Shown one piece after another: positions 49,869 to 59,281 of a stretch of 64,000 bases of DNA. Every line of letters starts with the position of its first letter. Position 1 is the first letter of the stretch. The translations under genes were made by a program, and so were the position numbers. The notes beneath the pieces are model-generated. The model saw nothing but the letters and a program-made list of their open reading frames with translations. It searched no databases and was not told the DNA's origin. This DNA comes from Solirubrobacterales bacterium 67-14 (GTDB taxonomy: Bacteria; Actinomycetota; Thermoleophilia; Solirubrobacterales; 70-9): positions 209,476 to 273,475 of the forward strand of contig MKST01000011.1 in the NCBI GenBank assembly GCA_001897355.1, given 5' to 3'.

Positions 49869-51481
49869 CGGCCCCTCCTAGTTGGGAGCCGTCGCGATGC
49901 CCGTCCTGCGGCGCGCTCGATTCCGCGAAGCGCGGTGGATCGTCTGAGGTAGGCGAGCAGCTGAGCGTTCGAATCCTGCGGTGCGTGTTCGCCGCCGGTC
50001 ACACCGATGAGACGGCTGGTCAGCTGCCGGCGTTGCAGGAACACCATCCAGTTGAACAAGGCTTGGAGCCCGAATGACATGAGCCATCCGAGTTGGGAGG
50101 TCGCGGAGGCCAGCGCCCCGTTGACCGCCAGCAAGATCGCGAGGATCAGCGAGTACGCCGCCTTCCGGACCAGCAGCCCGGCCAGCTTGGCGAGCCAGCC
50201 ACGGAAGAAGTCGTGGCCGCGTCCAGGAATGACGGCGACGACCAGAACAACAGGCGCGAACGCCAGCATGAGGAGAAGCAGGATCTGGGCGAGGATCACC
50301 CCGATCGAGAGAGCTCCGATCAACAAGAACACTCCAAGCTCACCGACGAAGACCACGATCGCGACGAGCAGCCGCTGGTATTGGCCGCCCTCCTCCATCG
50401 CGTCCGTCGCTGGCTTGTCGGCAACGCTGAGGCGGTAGCTGCCACGGTCGGCGGAAGGGTCAGAGTCGGGGAGCTTTTCGGTGTCGCCCGAGTTCAGCGC
50501 GTCGTACTCAGCGTCTCGTTCGTCGGACCCGGTCGGGTGCGGCAGGAAGTGCGGCGCGTACTTGTTGAGGTTGTTGATGCAGGTCTTGCCGTCGGCCTCA
50601 ACCTGGTCGCCGCGCCGGAGCGTTCGACTGAGAGCGGCATCTTTGCCCGAGTGTCTTGACAGCGGCCGGACGGGCACCGATTCCGGATCGGAGTCATCGG
50701 ACCCCGTACCTACTTTTGCGCAGTGCTCTATCCCGCCGAACTGGAGCACCGCCCAGGGTTGCTGGATCAGCAGTTTGAAGAGTTGATCGGCCCCGGAGAG
50801 CTTCGCGTCGTCTGCCTGTCCGATCGATCCCTTGCCAGTGATCGACAGGAAAGCCCCGGACATTTGGTTGGTCCAGCTGGACGCCGACCCGATCGTGGAT
50901 GCCGGCTGGGCGACGAACGCCAGCGCAACGATCAGATAGATCAAAGAGACCGCGAGCGTTCCGGCCGTCTCGGCGTAGCGACGTTGGATCAGCGCCCGCC
51001 ACATCGCCCACATGCCGACCACGACCACGGCGAGTACCAGCCAAGGCCGGCCGAACACCTCGGCGTAGATCGTGTGTATCGCGGCCGCGACAGGACGGAG
51101 CGCCCCGGCTCCGCCCGTTGCCTCCGAGCCATTCAAGAGGTCTAGGGAGAACGCGAACGTGAAAAGGGAGATCAGCGCGCGAGCCAGGAACGCGGTCAGT
51201 TCCCAGATCACGCTGGCGAGGAAGTACGCGATCATCGGTGGCACGCCGGAGACGTCGACGCCGCCGGTCAGGGACGCCTCGACGGCTTTGAAGTGCTGAT
51301 CGAGGGTGTAGTTGCCGTGCGGGTACTGCTCGCTGAGCGCGCCGCCGGAGATCTCGGGGGCTGGACCGACGTTGCCAAACATGTCCGATGCCCCAGCCAG
51401 GGGATTGGCGAGCGCGATCAGTCCCACGACCAACGCGACGGCGAGAATCACCGGGCGGGCTTCACGCACCCGGGCCTTCAC
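49865..51481 (-). CDS. VirB6/TrbL-like channel membrane protein
   Basis: A 538-residue protein with a signal-like first helix, about seven further helices and a hydrophilic central loop (about 240-350, containing two Cys: EHCAKV and KTCINN). The helix block LLIGALSIGVILAQILLLLMLAF with the following PGRGHDFFRGWLAKLAGLLVRK is typical of TrbL/VirB6-type proteins of actinobacterial and Gram-positive elements. GTG 51481 overlaps the virB4 stop. Confidence 0.75.
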   Translation of the reverse strand: MKARVREARPVILAVALVVGLIALANPLAGASDMFGNVGPAPEISGGALSEQYPHGNYTLDQHFKAVEASLTGGVDVSGVPPMIAYFLASVIWELTAFLARALISLFTFAFSLDLLNGSEATGGAGALRPVAAAIHTIYAEVFGRPWLVLAVVVVGMWAMWRALIQRRYAETAGTLAVSLIYLIVALAFVAQPASTIGSASSWTNQMSGAFLSITGKGSIGQADDAKLSGADQLFKLLIQQPWAVLQFGGIEHCAKVGTGSDDSDPESVPVRPLSRHSGKDAALSRTLRRGDQVEADGKTCINNLNKYAPHFLPHPTGSDERDAEYDALNSGDTEKLPDSDPSADRGSYRLSVADKPATDAMEEGGQYQRLLVAIVVFVGELGVFLLIGALSIGVILAQILLLLMLAFAPVVLVVAVIPGRGHDFFRGWLAKLAGLLVRKAAYSLILAILLAVNGALASATSQLGWLMSFGLQALFNWMVFLQRRQLTSRLIGVTGGEHAPQDSNAQLLAYLRRSTALRGIERAAGRASRRLPTRRGR

Positions 51482-53910
51482 TTCTCCCCCTCCCTTCGAG
51501 GTGTCGTGTCGAGCGCGTCGAGCAGGGTCTCGCTGGCGAGATCGACCTGAAGCTCGCCGACTCGGCCCCGAAGGTCTCGCATGAGGCAGCGACCCTTCCG
51601 AAACGACTTGAGGGAATGAACGAGCCCGCCATCGTCGGGGTCGAGTCCGATCAACCGGAGCGCCCGGGCCGCCTCAGCGTCCGACTCCTGCCCGAACAGG
51701 AAATAGGTGCCGACCAACTCGGAGAGATCGCCAAGGTCGGCGAGTCGTTGGCTTGCCAAGAGAACGGTCGTGTTGGCCGAACGGCCGAGCCTCACCAGAC
51801 GGTTCAAAAGCATCCGGCCCTGGGTCGACGCCAAGAGGAACCACGCCTCGTCTAGGAGAACAACCTTGTGGCGGGACCGATCGCCGGAAACGAGACGGAG
51901 CGCGAGCGCAGCGATCAGCGACAGCGTCGCAACAGAGATCCGCTCGGCCCGGGTGTAGGTCTCCCTGGAGGCGCCCGGGTCGGGCAGGCTCAGACCAGGG
52001 GTGCGGATCGTGGTGACCGATCGGCGCGCCGAGGCCGCTTCGATCTCGGCGCCGCCGAATCCGAGCCGAGCCAGACCAAAGTCGGAGATCACCTCCAGCG
52101 CGTCGCCGGCCTCATTGGCGGCGGTGTCCTCAGCGCTTTTCAGGCGGTCTACTACGGAGCCGAGGTCGCGTTCGCCCGCGCGGATCGCGTCGCGGACTGC
52201 CCGCTGAACCTGGTTCTCCCACGCCGGTGGCGGATCACGCAGAATCTCCAACAAGTAGGAGGAGGCAAGCTCCTCGCGCAGCTCGGGCAGGCCGATCGCC
52301 ATCGGATCGAGCCTGCCGCGGCTTGCCTCATCCCCGGACAGCTCCAGAATCTCGACGGACCCGGCCAGTTCGGGCACCCGATCGAGAGCGTGGTCGGGCT
52401 TCGGGTCAAAATCCACCACAAGCGACCCGCGTCTCTCGGCCGCGTAGGCGATTGCCTGAGCCGTAAGAGTCTTGCCGGAGCCGAGCGTTCCCGCGAGCAG
52501 AACGGCAGAGGCACGGGAGGTGCGGGACGCTTCGGTCGCGTCATATCTGACCGGCCGTCCGCCGCCAGCCGGGGAGACACCTATGTATGTGCCCGTGTCA
52601 GAGCCGAGATCGGTCGAGGCGGTCGCGACCATCGCGCCGAACTGCTCGACGGTCATCTGCTGCTCGTAGTCGGGCACCTCCGAGCCCACCCGCGGTAGAT
52701 GCTCGAAGAAGAGTTGGTGCTGGAGCCCTCGGGGACGGTGGAGGCGAACGTCCCCGAACCTCTCCGAGAGCGCGTCGACTCGACGCTCAAGCTCGGCGCG
52801 GTCAAGTGCCCCTACGGCAAACGACACCGACGCCTTCAGCATCGGCGGATGCGAGGTGCCCTGAAGGATCGCCTCGTACTCGCGGGCCAACTCGCGGTCC
52901 TCGGCGGCCATGAACCCGGGGCCGGTGACCGATCCCTTCTCCTGCTCACGGTAGGCGTGCTCGACGTCGAGGATTCGCTTCCTAACCTGAGCGAGCGCCT
53001 CCCGGTTGCCGATCCACCTGGCATGTAAAACCGCGTCGACCGGAAACCCGACAGCTTCGATCGGCGCGAACAAAAGCTCGGCCTGCTCACCCGGGAACAC
53101 CGCCTCCGACGCCAACGTGCCCAGGCACATGAACGCCTGGACGCCCACGCCCTCTTCGGCCTCGACGGTCAGCGAGGCGGGCTCGGCCGGATCTTCGGAC
53201 AACGGGCAGTTCGCGCACCGAGCCAGGTCGTGTTCCAAGGGTTCATAGGCAGTTGAGCCGTCCGGGGTCTCGATCACGAGCGCGTCCGGCTGCCAATGCC
53301 TGTCGAGCACGGGTTCCGCGACGCCGCGACCAGCGCCGCGTCGCAGGAGCCATTGGATCTCCGAGGTTCGGGCTCGCTCGAGGCCGAGCACGCCCCTGAG
53401 GCGATCGAAGGTTCGCCTCTCGGTCTCGGCCAGCTTGTCGATATCGCTTCGCGAGATCGGCCTGGGCGAATCGACCTGGAAAAGCTGCTCAAGTCGCCGG
53501 CGGGCTCGATCAAACGAAGAGATCACCCCCTGCCCCAGCCCGGACTGGTCCTGGCCGGTGAGCGCAACCGCGAGATAGACCTCGGGCAAGCTAGAAGGAG
53601 AAGCGGCGAGGCGCTCCTCGTGGATAAGAAGGAACTCTCTCCAGGCGTCGAGATCGGAGTGGCGTTCGTCTGCCGAGTCCTCCAGATCGGTGACGTAGCG
53701 ATCGGTCGGGTAGGAGCGCTGAACCCGCCAGACCGAGAAGTCGCCAGCAACGACGTGGGCGAACCGAACGAGCCTTGCCGCGAGTGCCTGTTTGTCCGGC
53801 AAGGGCAGGTGCGGATAGGCCGCTGTCTCCAGTCTGTAGAGAGCCGCGGCCTCGCCGGCCGGTCCGATCAAGACGTTGCCGGCCGCGTACCTGAGCGGAA
53901 ACCGGATCAC
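51478..53910 (-). CDS. VirB4-type conjugation ATPase
   Basis: An 810-residue secretion ATPase. Walker A GTLGSGKT (474-481), Walker B VVLLDEAWFLL (about 695) and the following ASTQGRMLLNRLVRLGRSAN are characteristic of VirB4/TraC. An N-terminal domain with CANC contacts the channel. GTG 53910 is chosen because GGAGG lies 7 nt upstream and it overlaps the tcpE stop. The frame is open for 69 more codons upstream but inside tcpE. Confidence 0.92.
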   Translation of the reverse strand: MIRFPLRYAAGNVLIGPAGEAAALYRLETAAYPHLPLPDKQALAARLVRFAHVVAGDFSVWRVQRSYPTDRYVTDLEDSADERHSDLDAWREFLLIHEERLAASPSSLPEVYLAVALTGQDQSGLGQGVISSFDRARRRLEQLFQVDSPRPISRSDIDKLAETERRTFDRLRGVLGLERARTSEIQWLLRRGAGRGVAEPVLDRHWQPDALVIETPDGSTAYEPLEHDLARCANCPLSEDPAEPASLTVEAEEGVGVQAFMCLGTLASEAVFPGEQAELLFAPIEAVGFPVDAVLHARWIGNREALAQVRKRILDVEHAYREQEKGSVTGPGFMAAEDRELAREYEAILQGTSHPPMLKASVSFAVGALDRAELERRVDALSERFGDVRLHRPRGLQHQLFFEHLPRVGSEVPDYEQQMTVEQFGAMVATASTDLGSDTGTYIGVSPAGGGRPVRYDATEASRTSRASAVLLAGTLGSGKTLTAQAIAYAAERRGSLVVDFDPKPDHALDRVPELAGSVEILELSGDEASRGRLDPMAIGLPELREELASSYLLEILRDPPPAWENQVQRAVRDAIRAGERDLGSVVDRLKSAEDTAANEAGDALEVISDFGLARLGFGGAEIEAASARRSVTTIRTPGLSLPDPGASRETYTRAERISVATLSLIAALALRLVSGDRSRHKVVLLDEAWFLLASTQGRMLLNRLVRLGRSANTTVLLASQRLADLGDLSELVGTYFLFGQESDAEAARALRLIGLDPDDGGLVHSLKSFRKGRCLMRDLRGRVGELQVDLASETLLDALDTTPRREGEK

Positions 53911-54611
53911 GGTCGAACCTCCATGACCTCTCCCGTGCCGAGCGTCACTTTCGAGGTGACGCCGCCGCGGCGGCGATGCCATCCGAGCCGACGGACGGTC
54001 CTCTTGCCCGGGCGTCTCCGATTGATCTCCTCGACCGGCGCCGCAAACCTCACCACCGAAGGCCCCTTGACGCGGCCGCGACGAAGCGTGGGTGAGTGCT
54101 CGTCCGGCGCGAACCACACATCCGCTGCGACGCTGTGGCCGCGGCCCGCGACGAGGAGGGAACGGCCGAGGGACCGACGTCTCGGTGCCAGCCGAAGCGC
54201 GATCCAGGAGACCGCGAATCTCTCGGCGCTACGACCGTCCGGGGTCTTCTGGGTTGCCAGAGTGGCAACGGCGGCGGGCAAGATGACGAGGCGAAGCGGC
54301 CAGTCCAGCGCGCCAACTACGAACGCCAACGCTTCGACCCCAGCGAACACCACGCCGGCAGCGACGATGGCTGCCGCTCTTCCTCCGACCGCGAGTCCCG
54401 CCGCCAAAGCGACCGCGGCACCGAACATGGCGACCGTCGTTGTAGCTGCCGGGACCGCGATCGAGGCGATGAGGGTGCCGGTCGCGTAGGCAAGCCATCG
54501 GAGCGGCACTCCGCCAGGGACCGGGAGTGGCTTTCCGTCGATCGAGTAGATCCGCCGATCGGGCCGGAAGACGCGCTGGTAGGAGCGCACCGATTCGGGC
54601 TGGCCGGTCAC
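53907..54611 (-). CDS. TcpE-family conjugation membrane protein
   Basis: A 234-residue protein with the TcpE signature SYQRVFRPDRRIYSIDGKPL at the start, two to four helices (about 38-130) and a basic C-terminal part. TcpE is a membrane subunit of the Gram-positive type IV secretion channel. GTG 54611 overlaps the previous stop. Confidence 0.78.
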   Translation of the reverse strand: MTGQPESVRSYQRVFRPDRRIYSIDGKPLPVPGGVPLRWLAYATGTLIASIAVPAATTTVAMFGAAVALAAGLAVGGRAAAIVAAGVVFAGVEALAFVVGALDWPLRLVILPAAVATLATQKTPDGRSAERFAVSWIALRLAPRRRSLGRSLLVAGRGHSVAADVWFAPDEHSPTLRRGRVKGPSVVRFAAPVEEINRRRPGKRTVRRLGWHRRRGGVTSKVTLGTGEVMEVRP

Positions 54612-54916
54612 GGCAGGATCTGGTCGCCGATGCCGCGTGCCGCGTCAGCAACCTGGTCGGGAGAGAACACAAGCCAAGCCACCAATACCGCCGCGAGGAA
54701 GAACAGCGCGAGGTCGGTGTACCTGCGGTTCAGCAGGAAGATCAGCCCGACGATGGCGATGATGCCTCCGTAGATCTGGGCGGCGTAGTGGCGAAGCAGT
54801 GACCCGATGTTCTGGCCGACGTCGTTGCCGCCAGCGGCCATCGCGTCCGGGGCAAGCCAGAGCATCAGCGCCACGACGATCGCGGGCGCGATGGTGAATG
54901 CGATCCGGCGAATCAT
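54608..54916 (-). CDS. Small three-helix conjugation membrane protein
   Basis: A 102-residue protein: a signal-like helix (ends APDAMAAGG), then two helices (about 48-63 and 68-86). The layout is that of VirB2/TcpD/PrgI-size proteins, whose roles range from pilin to channel subunit. It lies between tcpC and tcpE and shares one base with the tcpC stop. Confidence 0.65.
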   Translation of the reverse strand: MIRRIAFTIAPAIVVALMLWLAPDAMAAGGNDVGQNIGSLLRHYAAQIYGGIIAIVGLIFLLNRRYTDLALFFLAAVLVAWLVFSPDQVADAARGIGDQILP

Positions 54917-55710
54917 CAGATCACCCCCTGGACGTCGGCGACGAACCAGCGCTTGCGCTTCACCAGATCGAGTCGGTATCTGAGTGGATAGACCGTGCCC
55001 GTGGCTTTGTCCTTGAATCGCGCCGACGCGGTGACGGTTCGCTCGGTCTCCTCGTCGCCCAGCTGCCCGATCGCGGGGTCGTTTGCCAGGTCGAACCCGC
55101 CGAGCGGAGTCACTTCGAAACCTGGCGCTACGAAGTAGACGAGGTCGCCGGAACGAGCTGACGACGCGTACGCGCGAAGGAATCTGGTGACGAGCTTGGT
55201 GATCTCCTCGGCGTCCGGTCCTGAAAGCGGTGCTCCCGGTTCCGGGTCGAACGTGACCTGGGGTTGCGCCACCAGATAGGGCGCTCCCAGAACAGACACG
55301 GCGCCGTCCGCGTGCCGGATCGGAACCGCAAGGGCCAGCACCCGACCTGACGAAAGCTCGCTTTCGACGGTGACGACCGACTCACCCGGCCCGACACTCT
55401 CAGCGCCTGTCACCTCGGCCTGAGCGACGGCCGAATCAGAGACCTTCTTGCTGACGCCGTGGCGGGCGACTCCGCGCGGATCGGAAAAGTAGTCACGCGC
55501 GACCCGGACCGCGACGGTCGCGACACGATCGTCGACAACGCGCCCCGCGCCGGTCGCCTCAGCCGTTGAGTTGATGGTTTCGGGTGGGGAGACAATGGCC
55601 CCGAACCCCCGGAATAGCAGCAAGGCCACGACTGCCCACAAGGCAACCCGGCCAATGACACGAGCCCGCGGGGCGAGGCCCCTGGCGCGGTCAGATACAT
55701 CTACGGTCAC
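54916..55710 (-). CDS. TcpC-family conjugation protein (VirB8-like)
   Basis: A 264-residue protein with one N-terminal helix (about 20-42) and two extracytoplasmic NTF2-like domains (about 60-150 and 165-262), as in TcpC. ITKLVTRFLRAYASSARSGDLVYFVAPG is the typical second-domain start. AGGAGG lies 6 nt before GTG 55710, the best ribosome site in the operon. It is the first certain gene of the 14-kb leftward transfer operon. Confidence 0.82.
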   Translation of the reverse strand: MTVDVSDRARGLAPRARVIGRVALWAVVALLLFRGFGAIVSPPETINSTAEATGAGRVVDDRVATVAVRVARDYFSDPRGVARHGVSKKVSDSAVAQAEVTGAESVGPGESVVTVESELSSGRVLALAVPIRHADGAVSVLGAPYLVAQPQVTFDPEPGAPLSGPDAEEITKLVTRFLRAYASSARSGDLVYFVAPGFEVTPLGGFDLANDPAIGQLGDEETERTVTASARFKDKATGTVYPLRYRLDLVKRKRWFVADVQGVI

Positions 55711-55895
55711 GACGCACCTCCTCCCGGCTCGCCGTCACCGAGTCGAATGGACGCCGGCCGCCCCGACCTTGAGGAAAGGCCGGGGTGGCAGCCGACCGCT
55801 GCGGCGAGAGATCCGGGGTCGGGGGCGAGACGTTTGGTCCCGCGCCGGGCGTCCGTGGTGCGCACGTGCCGAAGTTGTTTCTCGGATGGATTCAC
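55707..55895 (-). CDS. Possible leaderless 62-residue protein at the head of the transfer operon
   Basis: A frame starting GTG 55895 (MNPSEKQLRHVRTTDARR) about 7 nt after the -10 part of the leftward promoter motif and ending in a GTGA overlap with tcpC. That spacing would give a leaderless mRNA. It is basic and has one Cys. Composition is not strongly protein-like, so it could simply be the leader of tcpC. Confidence 0.3.
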   Translation of the reverse strand: MNPSEKQLRHVRTTDARRGTKRLAPDPGSLAAAVGCHPGLSSRSGRPASIRLGDGEPGGGAS

Positions 55896-55901
55896 GCCCA
55901 C

Positions 55902-55931
55902 TTGTCGGGGCGAGATCCGAGTTGCGTCACC
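55902..55931 (-). promoter_or_regulatory. Motif copy 1: promoter-like GTGACGCAA-n14-CGACAAG, leftward
   Basis: On the minus strand GTGACGCAA starts at 55931 and CGACAAG ends at 55902. If read as -35 GTGACG and -10 CGACAA, the spacer is exactly 17 nt. It faces the transfer operon. Confidence 0.55.
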
Positions 55932-55953
55932 TCTTTCGAGAACCTCTAGATCG

Positions 55954-55983
55954 GTGACGCAAACTGCCGGGAGCTTCGACAAG
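55954..55983 (+). promoter_or_regulatory. Motif copy 2: promoter-like GTGACGCAA-n14-CGACAAG, rightward
   Basis: The same motif, same spacing, on the plus strand, facing the sigma-factor gene. The two GTGACGCAA elements form a nearly perfect inverted repeat (55921-55964), so the copies are back-to-back. Confidence 0.55.
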
Positions 55984-55991
55984 GAAGCGAC

Positions 55992-56090
55992 ATGGTGCGT
56001 CTAGAAAAGCCCCTCAGCAGCCTGGTTTCCGTTTGCCGTATCGACTCCCCGGGAACCTCATGGACGTGTCAACTGGGACGGTCCATATGA
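55992..56090 (+). CDS. Possible 32-residue leader peptide before the sigma factor
   Basis: ATG 55992 stands 8 nt after the motif's CGACAAG and opens a 32-codon frame (starts MVRLEKPLSSLVSVC) whose stop overlaps the sigma-factor ATG at 56087 (ATGA). That geometry suggests translational coupling. There is no other evidence that it is made. Confidence 0.3.
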   Translation: MVRLEKPLSSLVSVCRIDSPGTSWTCQLGRSI

Positions 56091-57256
56091 GATGGGCTTT
56101 GGACACCGATCAACTTCGGAGCATCGAGTTCGGGCTGCGAGGAAAACTCCGGGCAGCCCAGATCTCCCAGGCATTCATCGACCGCCACCTAGAAGACCTC
56201 GTACAGCAGGCACTCGCCGAGTACACGACAGCCCGCGAACGCGGCGACAAGATCGTGAATCCCGGAGGCTGGATCGTCCACGCCGCCTACATGCGCGCCA
56301 TCGACCAGCTGCGCCGCGAACGGCACGAGGTCGGCGGCCTGGCGGATGACGTCGCCGCCAACGCCAGCGACGAGACCACTCCCCTGCCCGATGAAGAAGC
56401 GCTCGGCCACATCGAAGCCGAACAACTCCACCGCGCCATCTCCCGACTCTCCGTCTCGCAACGCCAGGCGCTCAGCCTCTACTACTTCGAAGAGAAATCA
56501 ACCCGTGATGGCGCCGACGCACTCGGCTGGAGCGAACCAACCTTCAGAAGACGACGCGACGCCGCAATCCAAAGCCTCCGCGAGCGCCTCGGAGTCTCCG
56601 TACCCGAGTTCGATATCGGCCTCGCCGCCTGGCTCAGCCTCGCCACCTCCGAGACTCGCTTCGGATGGACCACCAACCTTGCCGCAGCCGCCGACGCAGT
56701 CAAGTCGAGCGCGATCAGCGTCGCAGACCGAGGCCGCGAGTTCGCGACCAGGCTCCTCTCTTCCGGCGGCGGCGAAACCGCGATCGGAATCAGCAGCCCC
56801 GCCGGCAAAGCAGCCGCCGGAATCTGCGCCACCGCCATCGCCGCCTGCACCGCCACTGGTGTCGTCGGACCCGGAGTGGCCGGTCTCGACCTCATACATC
56901 CCGGCAAGGACTCGAAAACGGCGAAGACAAGACCGCTGAATCCGTCGCCACCTCGGCCCGCGGCACGCGCGCCTCAAGCTTCTACCGGGTCCAGTACCAA
57001 GAGCCCGAGCGAGAACACGAAGCCGGTCAGGCAGTCACCCACGGGTAAGAACAGCAAAGCGGCAGGTGGTAGCCAGGCCGCGAGCAGAAAGCGGGCGCGC
57101 AACCAGGCAACATCCCAATTCGGCGTGGAGTCCTCCGCGCCGACAACTGCGGAGGTCGCTCCACCCGCGTCAACGCCTGCGCCACAGAGCGCTCCCACCC
57201 CATCATCGACGTCGACGCCTGACCAGGCGGCCCAGCAGCAGTTCGGGCTGCCGTAG
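56087..57256 (+). CDS. Sigma-70-family factor with possible membrane segment and low-complexity tail
   Basis: A 389-residue protein. Residues 60-80 resemble sigma region 2 (WIVHAAYMRAIDQLRRER) and 114-168 region 4 (RLSVSQRQALSLYYFEEKST, then GWSEPTFRRRRDAAIQSL). A hydrophobic stretch near 240-268 (AAAGICATAIAACTATGVVG) may cross the membrane, and the last 115 residues are Ser/Thr/Pro/Lys-rich without structure. Start at ATG 56087 is preferred for its coupling to a 32-codon frame; ATG 56060 is also possible. It faces away from the transfer operon and may control it. Confidence 0.78.
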   Translation: MRWALDTDQLRSIEFGLRGKLRAAQISQAFIDRHLEDLVQQALAEYTTARERGDKIVNPGGWIVHAAYMRAIDQLRRERHEVGGLADDVAANASDETTPLPDEEALGHIEAEQLHRAISRLSVSQRQALSLYYFEEKSTRDGADALGWSEPTFRRRRDAAIQSLRERLGVSVPEFDIGLAAWLSLATSETRFGWTTNLAAAADAVKSSAISVADRGREFATRLLSSGGGETAIGISSPAGKAAAGICATAIAACTATGVVGPGVAGLDLIHPGKDSKTAKTRPLNPSPPRPAARAPQASTGSSTKSPSENTKPVRQSPTGKNSKAAGGSQAASRKRARNQATSQFGVESSAPTTAEVAPPASTPAPQSAPTPSSTSTPDQAAQQQFGLP

Positions 57257-57285
57257 CGCCGCCCCGCCGTTACCCGGCGCTCACA

Positions 57286-59277
57286 TCATCCTGTCGCCTC
57301 TGGAATGAGTCCGTAGGGCGGTCGGTTGGGATCTCGCGTGTACTCGACAACCACATCCTGAGGATCAACGCTTGGGGGCGGCGAGTTGTCGACCACAATC
57401 AGCTGCGCACCTTCACCTTCGCCACCCAGCCATGTCTTCACGTGGCTGTAGAAGTTGTCCACAAGTCTCGCGTCCGCAAAGTCCTCGTCTCCGGGTTTTG
57501 AATCATGTCCGAGGTTCTTTTGGGGGCTGTCTAGCACCAGGAGGCCGGGAGCATTCGCGTTCTGCTCATGAGCAACCTCCCAGAGGGCGAGGCCCCACGC
57601 CAATGCAATGACGACCTTGCCACCGCTACTGGCTTTGACGTACGACTGGTTCCTCACATGGGGAACAAGATCGTCAGCGATATAGGGATTCTCAAGTTTG
57701 GGATATCCAAGGTCCGAAAGAATTTCCCCGAAACGTCCCGAGAGGTCGTCAATGACGGCCTTGCGGCTGGGACGCTCCGTCTGAGCCTTGCGCTGCGCGT
57801 TTATCTCCTGCGCATGTTCTCTGAGACGCGCGTGCTTCTCTTCCGCGTCGGCAACGCGGCTCCAAGCGTTGGTGCCCGTCCGTGCTTTCTGGGCAGTCAG
57901 GCGAGCGTCCGATAGCCGTTGAGTAAGGCTGTCCCGCAGGGCTAACCACGGAGATGGGCTCTCCGTCACAGCATCGACAGCAACTGCCGCCGCTTCTGCT
58001 TGGCTATCCGCGGCGGCGCTCTCGTCCTCAAGAACTCGAAGGTGCAGGTTCAGGCGCTCGACGTATTCGTTGAGGCTGTTCAACCGCCGACCAACCGCTC
58101 GGAGTTCCCGTTCGAGGACGACGGAACTATTGTCTTCGACTGACTGTTCATCTTCGGAAAGCTCTCCGGAACCGTTGATCTCGCTATGGCAGAGCGAACA
58201 TTCACCGTCCTCAAGCTTCGGCGGAGTTTCGAGCTGACTGAGGCAGGCAGGGCAAACGACGACGTGGAGCGGATCAAAAAGGCGTTCAGCATCTAGAAGA
58301 AAGTTCAGCTTCCGTTTGTCGTCGGCATATTGGCCTCGCAGGGCATCAAGTCGTGCGATCAAGCTCCGGCGATCTCGAACACGTACGCGCGCATCTTTTG
58401 CCTGCTGTTCCGCTTCGACGAGCTGACTTCGCAAATCGACGGAAGCTTCCTGGGTCGTTCGCTGCTGGATATCAAGCGCAGCGAGTTCCTCCTTTAGGTT
58501 CTCTATCTGCGATCTGGATTCGTCCAGATCCTTTGCAAGTTGGTCAGCACCCTGCGGGTGGTCTTGTTCTGCCACCTGGCGGAGCGTGATCGCTCTCGAC
58601 TCCGCTGTCTTCGCCGCTGCCTGAGCTGCTTGATACCGACTGGTGAGGACAGCCTGCTCATTGTCGTGGACTCCGAACATTGCATCTATGGTCTGCCGAA
58701 ACTTTTGCCTGACCATGTGGTGCGACTGCTCAAAAACGAGGTTGTTGTTGTCGAGCCGCTCGTTCGGGAAGAACACCACATTGAACACGTCTCGGATGCT
58801 CAAGCGCTGGGTCGCGGTCTCTTCCTTGACCCCCGAATCGGGCAATTCGATCCCGTCAAGGTTGCAGGCGGCAAGAACCATCTGAGACAGACCGTCGGGG
58901 TCGGACGGTGGTTCAGTGCCTACGCGAAGCTCGTGGGCAGAGTCAAGACCACCGAGGGTTGAATCCCACACCGACGCAAAACTGGAAGGGCTGCCGGTGG
59001 TGGACCGTTCAATCACCGTTGGCTGCCCTGCCAACTCGACTTCGAGTAGTGCTGCTCGAACCGCCGTCACGAGTTCCTCGTGCTGCGGATACTCCTTTTC
59101 TCCCAGGCAGTAGCGAATGTAGTCGACGATGCTCGTCTTGCCCGTCAGGCTCGGACCCGCAATGACGGAAAGCGGCCGAAAGCTTCTACCCTCCGAGACC
59201 CGGAACTCCGCGCCATAGGACTTCCCTCCCCCCGCCGACCCTGCCAGGAATAGCTCAACAACCCGAACCCCCGTCAT
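57286..59277 (-). CDS. ABC-3C system ATPase (Rad50-like, DUF3732 type)
   Basis: A 663-residue ABC ATPase of the SMC/Rad50 kind. Walker A GPSLTGKT (41-48), a long coiled coil broken by a zinc hook with CPAC (342-345) and CSLC (360-363), a signature-like SSGGKVVIALAWGLAL, and Walker B GLLVLDSP (about 578-585). The adjacent small and nuclease-like genes identify it as the motor of a three-component conflict system. ATG 59277 follows the middle-component stop by 4 nt, with AAGGGGAG upstream. Confidence 0.82.
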   Translation of the reverse strand: MTGVRVVELFLAGSAGGGKSYGAEFRVSEGRSFRPLSVIAGPSLTGKTSIVDYIRYCLGEKEYPQHEELVTAVRAALLEVELAGQPTVIERSTTGSPSSFASVWDSTLGGLDSAHELRVGTEPPSDPDGLSQMVLAACNLDGIELPDSGVKEETATQRLSIRDVFNVVFFPNERLDNNNLVFEQSHHMVRQKFRQTIDAMFGVHDNEQAVLTSRYQAAQAAAKTAESRAITLRQVAEQDHPQGADQLAKDLDESRSQIENLKEELAALDIQQRTTQEASVDLRSQLVEAEQQAKDARVRVRDRRSLIARLDALRGQYADDKRKLNFLLDAERLFDPLHVVVCPACLSQLETPPKLEDGECSLCHSEINGSGELSEDEQSVEDNSSVVLERELRAVGRRLNSLNEYVERLNLHLRVLEDESAAADSQAEAAAVAVDAVTESPSPWLALRDSLTQRLSDARLTAQKARTGTNAWSRVADAEEKHARLREHAQEINAQRKAQTERPSRKAVIDDLSGRFGEILSDLGYPKLENPYIADDLVPHVRNQSYVKASSGGKVVIALAWGLALWEVAHEQNANAPGLLVLDSPQKNLGHDSKPGDEDFADARLVDNFYSHVKTWLGGEGEGAQLIVVDNSPPPSVDPQDVVVEYTRDPNRPPYGLIPEATG

Positions 59278-59281
59278 CGCG

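Noticed and set aside
53908..54117. VirB4 start far upstream (69 extra codons)
   Set aside because: That part overlaps tcpE in another phase, is Arg/Gly-rich and lacks similarity; GTG 53910 has GGAGG at proper distance.
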